In this document: positions 24,301 through 37,170 of the stretch, piece after piece
Layout: each line of letters starts with the position of its first letter
Position numbering within the stretch: position 1 is the stretch's first letter
NCBI GenBank assembly: GCA_018389105.1
Contig: JACATO010000591.1
Location: forward strand, 1,598,501 to 1,662,500
Origin: Nautilus pompilius
Lineage: Eukaryota > Mollusca > Cephalopoda > Nautilida > Nautilidae
DNA length: 64,000 nucleotides
Direction of reading: 5' to 3'
The notes under the pieces: generated by a model
The model's database searches: none
The model's input: the letters and a program-made list of their open reading frames with translations, nothing else
What the model was told of the DNA's origin: nothing
Made by a program: the position numbers and the translations under genes

Positions 24301-25877
24301 AATTGGTAAAATTTCTTAGCATATAACTAAGGCACTACACCCCTTTCACTAGCTGTCTTATCCTTCAGGCATTCATATTTTAATTCTTATTCTGCTAACT
24401 AACCAGAAGAGTCTCATTGGGGTTCAAATAGATTATGATGGATACTTTTGTGCAGGCCATCATATTCAGTGCTATGCAACCTCGTCTTCCACTTTGCTTA
24501 TTGTTTGCCATTAAGTTTTCACTTGCTTGGGAACTCAAGAGATACAATGGCAATAAAAAACAATGGTAACATTAAATTAATTTAAAATGAGAATGAAAAA
24601 GTTTTAGTTTTATAGTACCTTTTATTCAAAATTCAATTATTATTATTACTTATGTACTTTTTACTGTACAGTATACAGAAGTGGTTGGTATTTTTCATTG
24701 CCAAATTAAATGATTCTATATTTTATTGAATATAACTCTTCTGGAATGTTCACTTGCTTTCAAAAAGTGATTAATTTCTGGTAAACGAGGGGAGCTTCTT
24801 TTCAGATCAGTCAAGCAAGTACTAATAAAATAACTCTATCTAAAGGTTTGGTTATTAACAGCTGTTCACACGTGGGATGCTAAAATGTGTTTTCCAAAGA
24901 CCATTTGATTGATTTACTTTTATTTCTTTGAAGTTGCAGTTGGTTACTATGGTAACTGCAGATAAATAATAATTTGTACATCACTATTAAATGTAACGAT
25001 GTCTTTTTAAATGACACAAAAGAAAATTAGTTGCATCCAATATAATTCTCAGCCAAGAGAACATGAAAATAAATGACTTTATGATTTATTCACTGCTGTA
25101 TGTGAAGACATTCTGAATGTTCATTGAAACTAAATACAGTCATCACACATGGGTATCTCTGAATTTTTACCAGGATCTGTTCTTCAGCCAATAATTTTTT
25201 TTTTTTGTCAGTTATAGTTTGCATTAATTGTCAGCAAATGAAGATGAAATTAACTTAGAAATTATATGGAAAAATGTGAAAATCAGTTGATTACCTCCAG
25301 AAAACCACCAGATAACTGCCTGGTTTAAGAATGCTTAATGCTTTATAATATATTCAGCTAGTTCATTAACTGATAGCAAGAAAGAAAAAAAACACATTTT
25401 ACAAAAATGAAAATAGAAAAGAATTTAATAAGACTCTTTATTGGTACTTTTTACTAAAATTATTTTAAAATTTGAAGAAATTTTTAACAGAACAAAGGAT
25501 GATTCTGAGAGATATTCATGACAACTGTACTTTGGTAATACAGTTTGTAGAAGACTAAGTGAGCAGTCTTTTTGTTTGAAACTAATAAACTAAAAGTGAA
25601 TATCATGTTTCATGTAGATTAGTAGTTGTTATATACATTATCACTAGGAATGTTTAAATAAAACCCATCCAGATACAGTTATATGCTCATTCTATTTTTT
25701 AGACGGATTTCATTTAAATGTTTCTAAGGTAACCTGATTGTATAAAGAAAATACCACTAAACCTATGAGAAAAAAAAAAGAATAGGCCATAGATTTTCAT
25801 ATTTATGTTTTTGCCTTAAGTAGTAGTAATTATGACTTCTATTCTGCTTGTGATCAAATTTAATACAGCTCTGTCTG

Positions 25878-25908
<31 letters not shown>

Positions 25909-26604
25909 TTTCTTTGAACACCATTAATAATTTAAATTAATTAAATCAACTATCATTAATTTCAGTAAATCTTATACTTTTCACTTTTCAAAAGTATGAG
26001 ACCATAAATATGCCACTGTACCCTTCCACAAAACTAGTTTTTCTCAGATGTGTGTTCATCAGTCAAATTGCTCTCATTACTATCTTTGGATAACAACAGC
26101 TCAAACCAATGCATTCAGGTCAAGGTTAGAAATAATGCTGTAGACAAGAAGGGGGATACAACTAATTAGAAACCTATGGGGGCCAATCTCATGCGTATAG
26201 TTTTTTTTTGTTGATGATATTACCTCAAATGAAGTTGCTAACAAATTTGTGAAAGTAAAATGGGGAAAATTAAATATAGCCTTTTGGAAAACTTTAAAAT
26301 AGTTGTCTACATATTTATATAAAATATGTCAATGTACATATTTCCTTATCATCACTATTTCCAATACTGCATTCAAATAAAAAATTTTGTATGAATGTTT
26401 TCAATTTTAAATAAAATGTATTATATTTATGAAAATTTCTAATGTATATGTATACAATAATATTTAAATTGTATTATTGAAATTCTGGAATAGAAATATC
26501 TTATCTTTGTCTCGGTCATAAATAACTCACTAAGAATAAACCTTGATATCCCAAGCACACTACAGAACATATAAGTTTATATTTTAAATTGATTATATAA
26601 TAAA
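24301..26604. other. Intronic sequence with a compound microsatellite
   Basis: AT-rich intron. The compound (TC)n(GT)n repeat lies at 25869-25908. No coding blocks or transposon ends recognised. Confidence 0.55.
25869..25908. repeat. Compound (TC)n/(GT)n microsatellite
   Basis: TCTGTCTGTCTCTCTCTCTC followed by about nine GT units, directly visible. Confidence 0.95.
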
Positions 26605-26751
26605 AATTTGAAGCTTTGAAAATCATATGATATTTCAATATTGAATAAGTATTTTACTGCATAATTCAATGATAAATGTCACATTGAAATCTATGTAACA
26701 TGTATATTTAATACTGAAATATCTTAGTTATGACTTTCAAAGCTTCAAATT
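26605..26751. repeat. Imperfect inverted repeat (hairpin-forming, 147 nt)
   Basis: The left arm begins AATTTGAAGCTTTGAAAATC and the right arm is its inverse, ending GATTTT-type sequence as ...CTTTCAAAGCTTCAAATT. The first 17 bases pair perfectly and the rest of roughly 48-base arms pairs with small bulges (ATGATATTTCAATATTGAAT against ATATTTCAGTATTAAAT). The loop is about 50 nt. Most likely a palindromic MITE; a small-RNA hairpin is possible. Confidence 0.7.
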
Positions 26752-27599
26752 GGTTTTAAGTCATAATCCAATAACCCTCTTTATTAAGAGATTTTATTTG
26801 AACTATAACGTCCTTATTATTTCTACAAATTGCTTGTGCTCAGCAGACATTCATTCACCACCACCTTCCATTTTGATGCTGACAAAAGTGGTTCTTGTCT
26901 GTAGGTAAGGACTATTGTGTCTAGAAGATTCTGGACCATATGTGATTCTTGTTGGGTGGCTTTGTGCAGCAGACATACTTTAAAGACCTTGATGACTCAA
27001 AACCACCTGTTTCTCCAGGAGTAGTCACTAATTGACAAATGACTGTTTATCATTCTGGTAGTTAGCCTGATAACTCTGAGATTTGGGAGCCTTTTCCTGT
27101 CCTATAAACTCTCTCTCACTGTGTATTTATGGAGAACATTTGCCATCCATAAACTGAGACAAAAGGCAAAATTTAATAAGTTGATTTTGCTTTAGCTTCA
27201 TGCTCTACTTCAGTTACTAGTGATCACCAATGTCATCAGAATCAAGATTGAAGGAATTTTTGATAGTATCCAGAGCAACTTCCAGGAATTGATTTCTCAA
27301 AAGATTTCTGGAAACCTGGTTTGATAAATATGCATGGTTGGAGAAAGTAATGATCTTGCTTTTTTGTCGCGTGTGTGTAGACAAGTATCAAAGCAGTCAA
27401 TGCAAGCTGTCAGTAAATTAAAAAGAAAAACACATTTAGAAAAAAATTTAAAAATAGTCAACAACTGGAAAAGCATTAGAAAAGGATTCACAATATACAT
27501 AAAAATGTTAAAGCCATCAAGATTCAGTATATCCATTCCATTCATTGCTGAAAAACAAACATTTTGGTGCATTTCACAGTGAACATTTAAGAACAAGAC
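26752..27599. other. Intronic sequence, possibly the start of the hAT-like relic
   Basis: A + strand open stretch (27334-27582, 82 codons) reads as a lysine-rich segment and could be the N-terminal part of the degenerate hAT-like gene that follows. No motif confirms it. Confidence 0.35.
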
Positions 27600-28862
27600 A
27601 AATGTCTTCAAAGACGCTCATGAAAATATTTACTAATCTGCAGTACTTTGGTTGTCATGACCTTGCAACATTGGGCCATATCAAAATCTCTGGAAACCTG
27701 CATTAATTGCTCAGATTCAGGTGTGAAGATGATCCTGATCTCAAAATGTGGATAGGGAAAAAAAAAAATGAGAAAACAATGGGCTTTCACCAGAGATACA
27801 AAAGAAGAAGTTTGATCTAACGAGTCATGAAATTCTGAGTCAGTTTGCTTCAGCTGTCAGAATAGTCCGGTATTATGATGATTTATTTTTGTTGGTGAAA
27901 CAGCTGATGTCAGCGACTATATTCATTAAATTGGTGTAATTCAGGGTACATCGTTAATGTGATCAGTGGTTTCTTATTTTGTTTTGGATGTAATATCGAA
28001 AATTATAGGGTTCAATATTATGATAGTGCCAATGCTTTTGAAGGAAAATTTTGAGTTGGAGCTTGTTTTGAACAAGAGAAATACAGAGCATAAAGTGTAT
28101 TCCAAAATGACTCCCCGAAATTTGGCTGTTCATGATAATACTACTGGAAACTCCTTCATGTGAGACTTTTTTGGCATTGTTACAAGACCTAACAAATTTT
28201 CTACAAGACTCTTTTTTAAACATATATCAACAGTTCAGTAGCTTCACAAAATTCAATGAATGTTTTCAAATGCATGTACAACCATTGTATTCTTCTCATT
28301 TCACAGTTAAATTCCATTCTTCAGAAGAGATTCAATCACAACTGGAGAATCTACCAGAAGTACTGAAAACTATACAAGAGCAGTCAGATGACACCCCCTT
28401 ATCAAATTATAAGCAGTTCAGGAAAAATTTGCAATTGTTTCATATCTTTGAAAATAGACTTGAGAATTTGCAAAATTACTAATAGGATCGGTAAACTTAT
28501 CCAGTTGAAGGAACATTGTTTGGGAAAGGCATGGAATTTGTTGAACACTCGGTTACAAAGAACTTGAATTCTAAGAGATCTTTTACTTTATTTGGAATAT
28601 TATGTTCTTAGATTCTGAAAAACCGCACAAAGAAGTTATAAAGCTGTTCTGACAATCAGATGCTTCTCTCCATTTTCAGGTCTGTGAAATTTTTGGCATA
28701 GCAGTCGATTCCATAGAATCACATATAATGAATAAAATGGTATTGGTATCCATTTTTATACTAATTAAAAAGGTTCTTGTTGCCTTCATACCAGGGTGAA
28801 GTAGCAAAATCTGATTTAAAATCTGTTTGTGAACATTTTGGCAAAGATTTGGATGAGTTCAA
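27600..28862 (+). pseudogene. Degenerate hAT-like transposase, copy 2, 3'-truncated
   Basis: Contains a 116-codon open stretch (28132-28482) with SCETFLALLQDLTNFLQDSF and EEIQSQLENLPEVLKTIQEQ, positions that in DUF4371-type hAT proteins precede and follow the TRW block. An upstream broken frame near 28000 has YDSANAFEG, reminiscent of the G.YD.A..M.G motif. The frame is interrupted many times. The 3' part carrying the dimerisation domain is missing because the homology to copy 1 ends at 28862. The 5' limit is uncertain and no TIRs were found. Identification is by pattern only. Confidence 0.45.
28339..28862 (+). repeat. Direct long repeat, copy 2 (partner 1-524)
   Basis: Near-identical to the first 524 bases of the window, in the same orientation. 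It includes the same in-frame stops of a decayed hAT-like coding segment. Right of 28862 the sequence is unrelated to copy 1. Confidence 0.95.
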
Positions 28863-29803
28863 TGCTACCTTTGCTTCTCCAATATTCAAATCTTTTCTCT
28901 GTGCCTAATGTCTTTTCATGATCATTGGATACACTTTGTAACAGCTCAGGCATAGATTTGGTTAAATTTACTGTTTATACATCCATCTTCGCAATACTTT
29001 TTACCTGTATTTGATCAAGAGGTGCTTGACTGTGATGACTGTATACTGCAGGAAGGTAGAACATGTATTCCATTTTTGGATAATCTACAGTTTGGATGGT
29101 ATAGAATATATAGGATCACCTTGACAGATGAAAAGATTCAACAATTATAGGAATACCTACAGACTTTGTAACAAAATTTGGATCAGGTTACTACTATTAA
29201 TCTGATAGACTATTACTAAATACTAATGCATGACTTTTTCAACAGTTCTTGCCTCTATAGTACAGAATAAATACATGTATAAAACTAAAGGTGTTCAAAT
29301 TATTATGGCAAGAATCTGTACAACCAGTATGTTTTGCTCTTGTCCACTCCTATCTTATCCCTGAAATGTGATGCTGATAGTCTATATAGTATAAAAATGT
29401 AATATTAACTTTGAATGATTTTACATTTAAGTATTGAAATTTAGTTAATAAGATGAGTATGTGTGAAAAGTAGTAACAAAATGTACCTGTGTGTGTAACA
29501 TTACCTAGGATTCTCATAGAATTTTTAAAGTAATGATAAAGATACTGGGATTTGGCCAAATTGCAGGAAATATTTCACTGGTCTAAGCACACATTTCCAC
29601 TAAAACAGCATGGAAGCTGTAGTAGTAATTGCATGCTCTAAAGGCAATACATAATTTATAGTTTATACCTTCCATCATAAATTTGTGAAGTACTCTGTTT
29701 TATGACTTTGTATTTTGCTACTCTAGTGACATCCACGTTTCACACAATAACCACCTATTGACACACTACATATGCCAATGATAGTCATTAATAAAGAAGG
29801 AAA
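28863..29803. other. Intronic sequence after the long repeat
   Basis: Sequence unrelated to the flank of copy 1. No recognisable gene or transposon end. Confidence 0.55.
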
Positions 29804-30010
29804 TCTGGTGGTGTAGTGATCCTGCTATGGGTAAGGATCCGAGTTTGAAACCTTGTTGGGACTGGCTTGGTTTTCTTGCTCTTTACCAGTCAATTTCACA
29901 GGTTTCCTCCCACATATAAAAAAATGAAGTGTTCTAGTATGGACTTTTCATGGTAGTCATGTGGCAGATCTCTTCCTCCAGCCTCTTGCTCTGTTTGGGA
30001 GACTGGGGCT
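29804..30010 (+). repeat. Probable tRNA-derived SINE (family copy 2)
   Basis: Box-A-like TGGTGTAGTGATCC at the start and a box-B-like CGAGTTTGAAACC at about 29840. Then GGCTTGGTTTTCTTGCTCTT, ACAGGTTTCCTCCCACAT, an A-rich run with ATGAAGTGTTCTAGTATGG and ACTTTTC. This is the copy in which both tRNA promoter boxes are easiest to see. Confidence 0.6.
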
Positions 30011-33000
30011 GTTTCTCTTGGGATGTCTGATGTGTTGATGCTGGCATACAGGTTTGAGGAAAGGATAATGGAAATGAAACTAAAACAATGCATGAACTGC
30101 TTTGTAAAAGTTTTTAATATCTACTTGGATTTTTAAAAATTTTTCACTTTCAATACACACAGATTTTTAACTTTTAGTAACTACATTAAAATTTATTTTT
30201 TCTAACATGGTTTATTGAAGTTTATTACTGTCAGCAGAGACAGGATTTCTCTCTCTTTTTTCTTTTAATTTTGCTTGTAATAAAATATTTTTAGCTGCAG
30301 CTCAGAATTTTTTAAAGAAATCATCTTTTTTTTTGTAATGAGAGGCTTCAAAATGCTGATATGTGAACTAAATTTTTTTTAAAATTTGCACTCAGAATCT
30401 ATCTGGGGTTTTATATTAATGACAGCATTGTTTTGGTGAGTTGCTGGATACTGGTATGGAAGAAGTACTAAAAAAAAAATGAGGAAGCTAAGTGGATATT
30501 ATCATGCAGGCAATGTGTTGCTCATTGCTGAGAGAAACTAATCTAATTTGAGCCAGAGGTTTAGATGGTAAGTACTAATGCTCATGTGCAAAAGAAAACT
30601 CTGAATACCTTTGTATGATGATAAACCAGATTTAAAATGGATTATAAATATTTTAATGAATATTTGATTATTCTTTTTATTTACACTAGTTTGTATAATT
30701 TTCATACAGATTACTTTCCATAATATAAATCTTTCAACTTCACTAGATAGTTTTATCTAACATCTCTGAATCAGTGGTCACCATTTATAATGCTTTTGCA
30801 TACTGTCTCATCTGGGAAGAAAATCAGATGTGTCAACATTTTCTTTCTGTTTTTTTTTGTTAACTGCCAGGCTCCTATAAAATTGCACATTTCTTTGATG
30901 TTATTTTAAGGGACATTTTGAAAATGTTAAAGCAAAGGGCTACTGGTAGAACATAAATGTACAAAAAATTCATAATTATGAAAAGTTGATGCCATTGCCA
31001 TTTGAACTTCCTCCAAAGAAGATAAATACGAAATCTTGCTTAGTAGTAGTAGTAGTACTCACAGATGATTTGAAGAAGGGCCACAAATCTTGTAAACATA
31101 TTTTGAAATAGTCTCCTCTTGAAAACAACCTCAACTTATGAAATTTCAGAGAAGTCTGAAAAGACTTGAAAGGTGCTGCTTTAAAAATATTTTTCACTTA
31201 CTGATTGCCCTAAGTTTATAGTGTTAAGTTGAATATTAAAAAATTATCCATAGCAACTTTCTTATTTCCCTAATAACATTAAGATGGAAGTTATGTAAAG
31301 TATTTTAGGAAATAGATTTGTACAAACAGGTTTTGTTAGATGTTAAAAAAAAAGTTGACTTTAGTAAATTAATAATTTCTTATTTTAAGCAAAATTGTAT
31401 TAAATTCAAAATATTTTGCAGGAGACAAGTAGCCATCTTAGTATATGTATAACCTGGGCTTGGATTTATGGGGAAAAGTGCAAGACAGTTTCCTTTGGTC
31501 AAAATTCAGGTTTAGGGCCATCAAGACAAACTTAAGGGTGTCAGTAAAATTCTCTCTCACTAAAGTCATAATAAAAATGAAAAAAAAAAAAAAACAGCAA
31601 TGTTGATAACATTTTAATCAAACTCATGTCTGGGATCAGAGAGTAGAGTATTGAAATACATATAAGATTACAATATGATTCTTCTTACATTTCATGGAGA
31701 CCTAGCAGATAACATTGAATGCCTGATGTCACACTCTACTGATATCTAATAACAAGGCTGCGAGAGAGAGAATTGGCGGGTATTTATTATTTTAGAGTAA
31801 CATCTGCATGGTTTTGTCCCTCACCAACAGACTTCATAAAGAACTCCACTTTTCAGCAGTTTCCTGTCTGACCTTCACATCGGGCTCTAAACACTTTTTA
31901 TACCACCAATAACTCTTCTTTCCTCCTTTTGTTTATTACATCTTATACTCAGCATTTTGGGTTTTTTTATCTTATCAAACTTGATAAAATTGACTTTGGT
32001 ATCGCCACTCACGATTGTCGATTTTGTGGAATTTTACCGGTAGAGATGGTTTATCACACGAGTACAATGTAATAGTTGTCTGTCTGTCAGCAATCATGGA
32101 AATAATTAACTATGAAAGGGCAACTCATTGCATTGATATGACAATCAGCTGTGAATTTGTGTGTTTGGATCATGTATTGATTTGATGTAAAATATTGGTT
32201 GTTGCCTGAATAGTGTCTGGCCTGAACATACAGTGTAGGTGGCTTGGGGGGAAGCTATTGTGTCTTGTTAATTTATGGCAAATTATCTTTCTATTTTTTC
32301 TCTGCAATGTAACCATGCAATCTGCATTTATACTATAGCAGATATTTCTATGTTTGGTCTGTTTTACCTCATAGAATATACATTATTGGAAATAATCATG
32401 GAAACAGAAGAAAAATGGATAAAAAAGTGAAATAACATGTGACAAATTGCATCTCTTGTTTAAAGATCAGATGCTGAATAGTAGTCATATGTTGCTGTTA
32501 TGCAAGGAATCAGAAAATGTTACAACTGCAGAAGGACTATAGAAGTATAGGCACTGATATCTTTGTACTGCGGTGAACACTATAGCTCCTGAGAAAGAGG
32601 GAAATATCACATGTCAAGCATATAGAAATCAAAGTATTGGCTAGTGAAGGCTACTCCATGTTTCAGAAGGTATGTAAGACTCTGATGAGGACACTTGAAA
32701 ATGTTACTGTTGACAATAGACATGGTTGAGGGAGAAAGCTCAAACTCTCCAAAATTAATGTTAAGTATCTCAGGGTATGTTCTCTTTTTGATAAACAATG
32801 AATGAGTAAAAATCTTTAAATTGACCTAGCTGCGAGTATGGGTATTAATATTTCTTCAAGAACAGGAGGTGGCTTCAATTGATCTAAACAGCAAGGCTGA
32901 AATGGATGAAATAAACAGTGGGATAACCAAACCTGGAAGAAGGTGCTATTCATAATGAGCTTAAGTTTGAACTGTTTGGTAATAATTAATAGTAGTTTGT

Positions 33001-35904
33001 TCAAAGATGGATTGGTAAGTGGTATAAGAGTCAGCATACAATAGGTAAGGAGCTATAAGATAATTTTTATTTGAGATTGCAGTTGTATCTGCTTTAAATA
33101 CAAAAAAATGACAAATTTTTTAGCAAAAATAAAATAGGATTAGCATCAGTAATTTTTCTGATACATACAAATAATTAAAGTGGGATTTATAACATTTCTG
33201 TATGTAATATTTACAGGTGATCCATTAAAAGATATTATTAAATAATTATTTCCTGAGTTTTATATACTACGTATTTAAACTTTTAAGAGTAGCAAACTTA
33301 GTAATTGTGGGAAGGAGTGACAAAATGATCTGGTCTTGATGGTGGCATCAATCCTAAAATTTTTAAGTTGCTGGTCAGATAAAATGAGCTATTCCATTAA
33401 TGTTATTTTTAATCAGTTTCTAGCATGATGAACTCATCAGATGTATGGAGTTTGAAAATATGCTTTGGACTCACTAACGTGAATTTCAGAAAGGAGGCTA
33501 ATAATTTACAAATCAAGGTTTTAGATGAAGGTATGCAGTTAATGGCACCTACCTAATCTATTATGAAACCTTTGGTACAATTCCTCATTGATGTTTAATT
33601 AAAAAAAAAATGAAAAGCATTTGAGGAATTCATTGCTATGGCTTTTGGATTATTTACTAACTAGGAAATGATGCCTTATTTTATATGGTGTATCTTCACA
33701 GAAGAAAAAAATCTAACAAATGAAGTACCTTAGGCCTCTGTTATCAGTTCTATATTATTTTTTGATTTATATGAATGAACTTGATATTGGGCTGAGTAAT
33801 AAATTTAGAAACTTGCCCAATGATGTCAAGTTACTCGGTAGAGTTAACTCTAGTCTAGTTTATTAATCAATTCCAAGAAGACTAAAGCACTTTAAATGTA
33901 TGAGCTGGTTTGATTCTAATTTGTCATTATAGATAGAAATTAGACCTCAATCTATATTAATCAGTTTGACTTCTCAGTTGCTGCTGTTTTATTTCTGAAC
34001 TACAGTATATCCTAAGCCACAATTCTGTTTCCTGATTTGCTACCATCAGAGGATTCAATCCTCTCAGCATATCCAAAATAGAAATTACTAAATTTTGTTA
34101 TCAAAGCTTCTCTAAGTATATTAATACTTTTTAAAAGGTAAAATGAACCTTGGAAAAACAGAAAATTTATATCTAATAGCTACTTTGGTTCCAATAATTT
34201 CCATCTATTGGCTACTATATTACTGCACTAGTGATTAAATTCACAATGTTATAATACAATTTTAATCTATTTTTCCTACAAGTGTATGATACCTTTATTT
34301 TACCAGTTGTATTCATCATTACTGTTATATTTACAAGGAAACATTTTTCAGTATCCAAAGAAATGGAAACTAATATACAAAATAAAAGCTTCAAGGAAGA
34401 GTGTTATAAGTTGTTAGCATAGATACCATAGCTCTATTAGTGTGATACTGTTCTTGTGATGAAGCATAGTTCTGCATCTACCTGTTAGAGAGGATTGCCA
34501 ATCCTGCCCCATGAGTGACCTGACATTTTTTTTTACTTCAGCAGTTTATTAATGTGTTTTTTTTTGTTTTCTTTTCCTCAAAGATATTTTATGATATTAT
34601 AGCATTGTTTGAATTCTGTTTACTTTCTTTCTATCTTAAACCCTTTTTACCCTTTGGCTTTTTTAATGTTTACTCATTATTGCTGTAAAATTAAAAGCAG
34701 AATGTTTTTTAAACATGGGGATCTAGAGGCATAAAGACTGGATGGATCAAATATTTAATGAGGTTAGAATCAGCTCTTTCTTTGACTGACTTCTTTTTTT
34801 TTTATTATGCTCATTTTGTTGTTTTTTTGACAGGTTGTTCTTGATGATGTTTTTAGTTAACACCCTGAGCATCTTTATCATGATAAGAATGATTCAGATC
34901 CATTTCTTGTTTATCTGATGTTTTATCAACTAATCCTACAGAGCAATTTTCCACACAGTCTCAAGTAAAAGGAAAATTCTTTATGCATTGGTGCGATTTT
35001 GTTGTAAGACCAAACAAAGCATTCAAAATGTATAAATCATCCTTAATGCCTTCAGAATTATTTTCTGTTTATTGTTGGTCCAATTACTTATATAATCTGG
35101 TAGTTGCATCTACCATAATGATTAATAACTGGTCACTACTGAGTTCTTTAATTTTTCTTGTAATGCAGATTTCATGGCTAAATATGTCGGTATCATCACA
35201 TGTCATTTTGATGAACATGGGAGTTATTAACTCTCTTACAAGTGGAGCATGCTAAATTCTTGATGTAGAGCATGTTGTTACAAAAACACTATGAGTCAGA
35301 TGAGATGTAGGAAAAGTTTTTAATTGTTTCACAGTTTGTTATAACACTACTCTAATATATCATAAACCTGCTTCTTTTCTTTTTTTTTTTGGATGTCTTA
35401 ATTTTGAGGGCAGCAGAGAGTTTTTAATTCTTTTAATGGTCAGTGTTTCTGATGTATGACATAATGAAAGGAAGTGTCTTGTTACTGAAGATTGTTTCTT
35501 TGTGTTGAGTAGTTTGTGCCCAGATAGTTATGCTACTTATTCCAAGCATCTTCAAGTTTTAAATCTTTCACAAGTCTTTTATTTCTCTTCGATATCAATT
35601 TACTAATCTTTCTGCCTGAATGATTAAGAGTTTAGATTTATGAGGAATAGAATGATATAAGGTGGATTATGTTGGTTTACAATACTGTGTTTCTACATTG
35701 TGTATTATTCACTGAAACAAAAGCAATAATTCTGCTTTAGTTCAAATTCAATGAAGACTTCTACGATCATACCATCTTTCTTGAAGTTAAGTTCTCTTGG
35801 AGATGTATTATTTACAAGACACATTTTGAGTTACTTTATGTACAGTTGAATCTTTATGTTGTGAAAGTTTTACCTTAATGCTAAATACTGTACTCTCTTT
35901 ACAG
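30011..35904. other. Intronic sequence, nothing recognised
   Basis: AT-rich intron with a (TAG)n run at about 31043-31058 and an A-run at 31580-31594. No open frame here resembles a known family. The polypyrimidine tract and TTTACAG before 35905 form the acceptor of the next exon. Confidence 0.55.
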
Positions 35905-35983
35905 GTGAGGATTTTTACATATTTGATAGGAAGAGAAGTTTCAGACAACCGGCAGCTCAGATGGATGGCTGGTGCTAATAAAG
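35905..35983 (+). CDS. CACNA2D3: Exon of voltage-gated calcium channel alpha-2/delta subunit, VWA domain (part 2 of 3)
   Basis: Internal exon of 79 nt: 26 codons plus one base, phase 0 in and phase 1 out. The acceptor is tactctctttacag and the donor is gtattt. The peptide begins VRIFTYLIGREVSDN and continues with RWMAGANK, the family signature strand and helix following the MIDAS aspartate of the VWA domain. The FTYLIGRE block is characteristic of alpha-2/delta-3/4 proteins; the -1/-2 type has a different block here. The one-base overhang (G) is completed by GT at the start of the next exon to give Gly of NKGFY. The preceding intron is 24.2 kb and the following one 26.4 kb. Splice signals and frame agree on both sides, so this is a functional-looking exon and not a processed copy. 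Confidence 0.94.
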
Positions 35984-36940
35984 GTATTTACATTGTGCTT
36001 TGATACTACTGAATGCAAAAGTTAATCTGAGAAGAAAAAGATTACTTTAAAATGGCATCAGGACATCCTGTAATAATCTTAATATTAATTATATGTAGCT
36101 GTTATAGATGAAAAGTCTATAAATTACTTTGCAAATAATGCTATCAAAATAAAGATAGCATTGGCAATAGCACATTTATCTGAAGTGTGTGGCTGCAGTC
36201 CCCACTAGTTCATTAGCACTGAGGAAAGGCAGCAGGAATTTATGAAAACAGCAAAACGTTTTCAATCTCCATGTCAAATTTGTTGGCTTTAGTAAGCCTC
36301 AGGTCTCCTGATTACAGTTTTCTCAGATTTTCTTTTGTGAGTAAATTACAGCATAAGATAAATAAGAAACATTTGTGATGAGACATTAGGATTTGTATCA
36401 AGACTAACTGTGTAGTATCTCTTTTTGATACAAAGGGGGTTTTTAAGGCACTATTCCAAGAGCTTCATACAACTTTGTGAACATGTATTTATTTTGTATG
36501 CAACATTTTTTGTTGTTTTTTTGCTGCTTATTCTGAGATGAGATTTGTGATTCTTGTAGGAACCTGAAAATATTTGCTGAATCTGCTAATTATTTTTTTG
36601 ACCTGCCCTGCCTGTTTATAAATTTAGTTGTTTTGGTTTTCTCTCCTTTTTGTTCATTTTAAGTAGGTAGACTATTGGCTTCTTCAGGTTATTAAAAAAA
36701 ACAGGTTTTTAACCTACTTGATGGATGTTTTTTTTTAATTATTTACTTTCTACAATTTTAGTTATTAACAACTATTATGTTCCTTAATCATTATGTTTTG
36801 GTTATTTATTTTAAAATTTCTACTGAAAATTTCATGTTTACTGTTGCAAGAAGCCAAAATGATATATGCAAGACTGTTAGGATAAATGAATACCTATCAC
36901 TGCCCTTTTTTTTCCTTTAACTAGCTAGCACCATCTCAAA
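35984..36940. other. Intronic sequence, nothing recognised
   Basis: Begins with the donor GTATTT of the 79-nt exon. AT-rich, no recognised element. Confidence 0.55.
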
Positions 36941-37170
36941 GCCCATTGTTGTGGTCCATTGGTTAGATAATGGTCAAGTTCAAGCTAGATTCCCTCAGGG
37001 GACCAACTCAGTTTGGCATACCTTCCTTATATAGTATTTTCTTGCTCTTTTTCAACAGCCAACTACATTGGGTTTTCTCTGGTTTTCTTCCATGTCCAGA
37101 AATGAAGGGTTTTAGTAGGGACTTTTGATAGATTCATTCCAGGGTGGGGAGCTAGTGTCTTCTTCAAACA
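36941..37170 (+). repeat. Probable tRNA-derived SINE (family copy 3)
   Basis: Box-A-like GTGGTCCATTGGTTAGA at about 36950 and a box-B-like AGTTCAAGCTAGATTCC. The core then shows CAGTTTGGCATACC, TTTTCTTGCTCTTTTTCAAC, AGCCAACTACATTGGGTTTT, ATGTCCAGAAATGAAGGG and TTTTAGTAGGGACTTTTGATA, aligned with the other copies. Confidence 0.6.

Larger units (their letters stand above)
11697..35904 (+). other. Intron of the alpha-2/delta gene (24.2 kb)
   Basis: U2-type GT-AG intron in phase 0, bounded by gtaagt and ttacag. It contains a Tc1-like N-terminal fragment, Tigger-like ends, SINE fragments, microsatellites, a 147-nt hairpin and the second copy of a degenerate hAT-like segment. The remaining sequence is AT-rich, with no recognisable gene. 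Confidence 0.9.
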
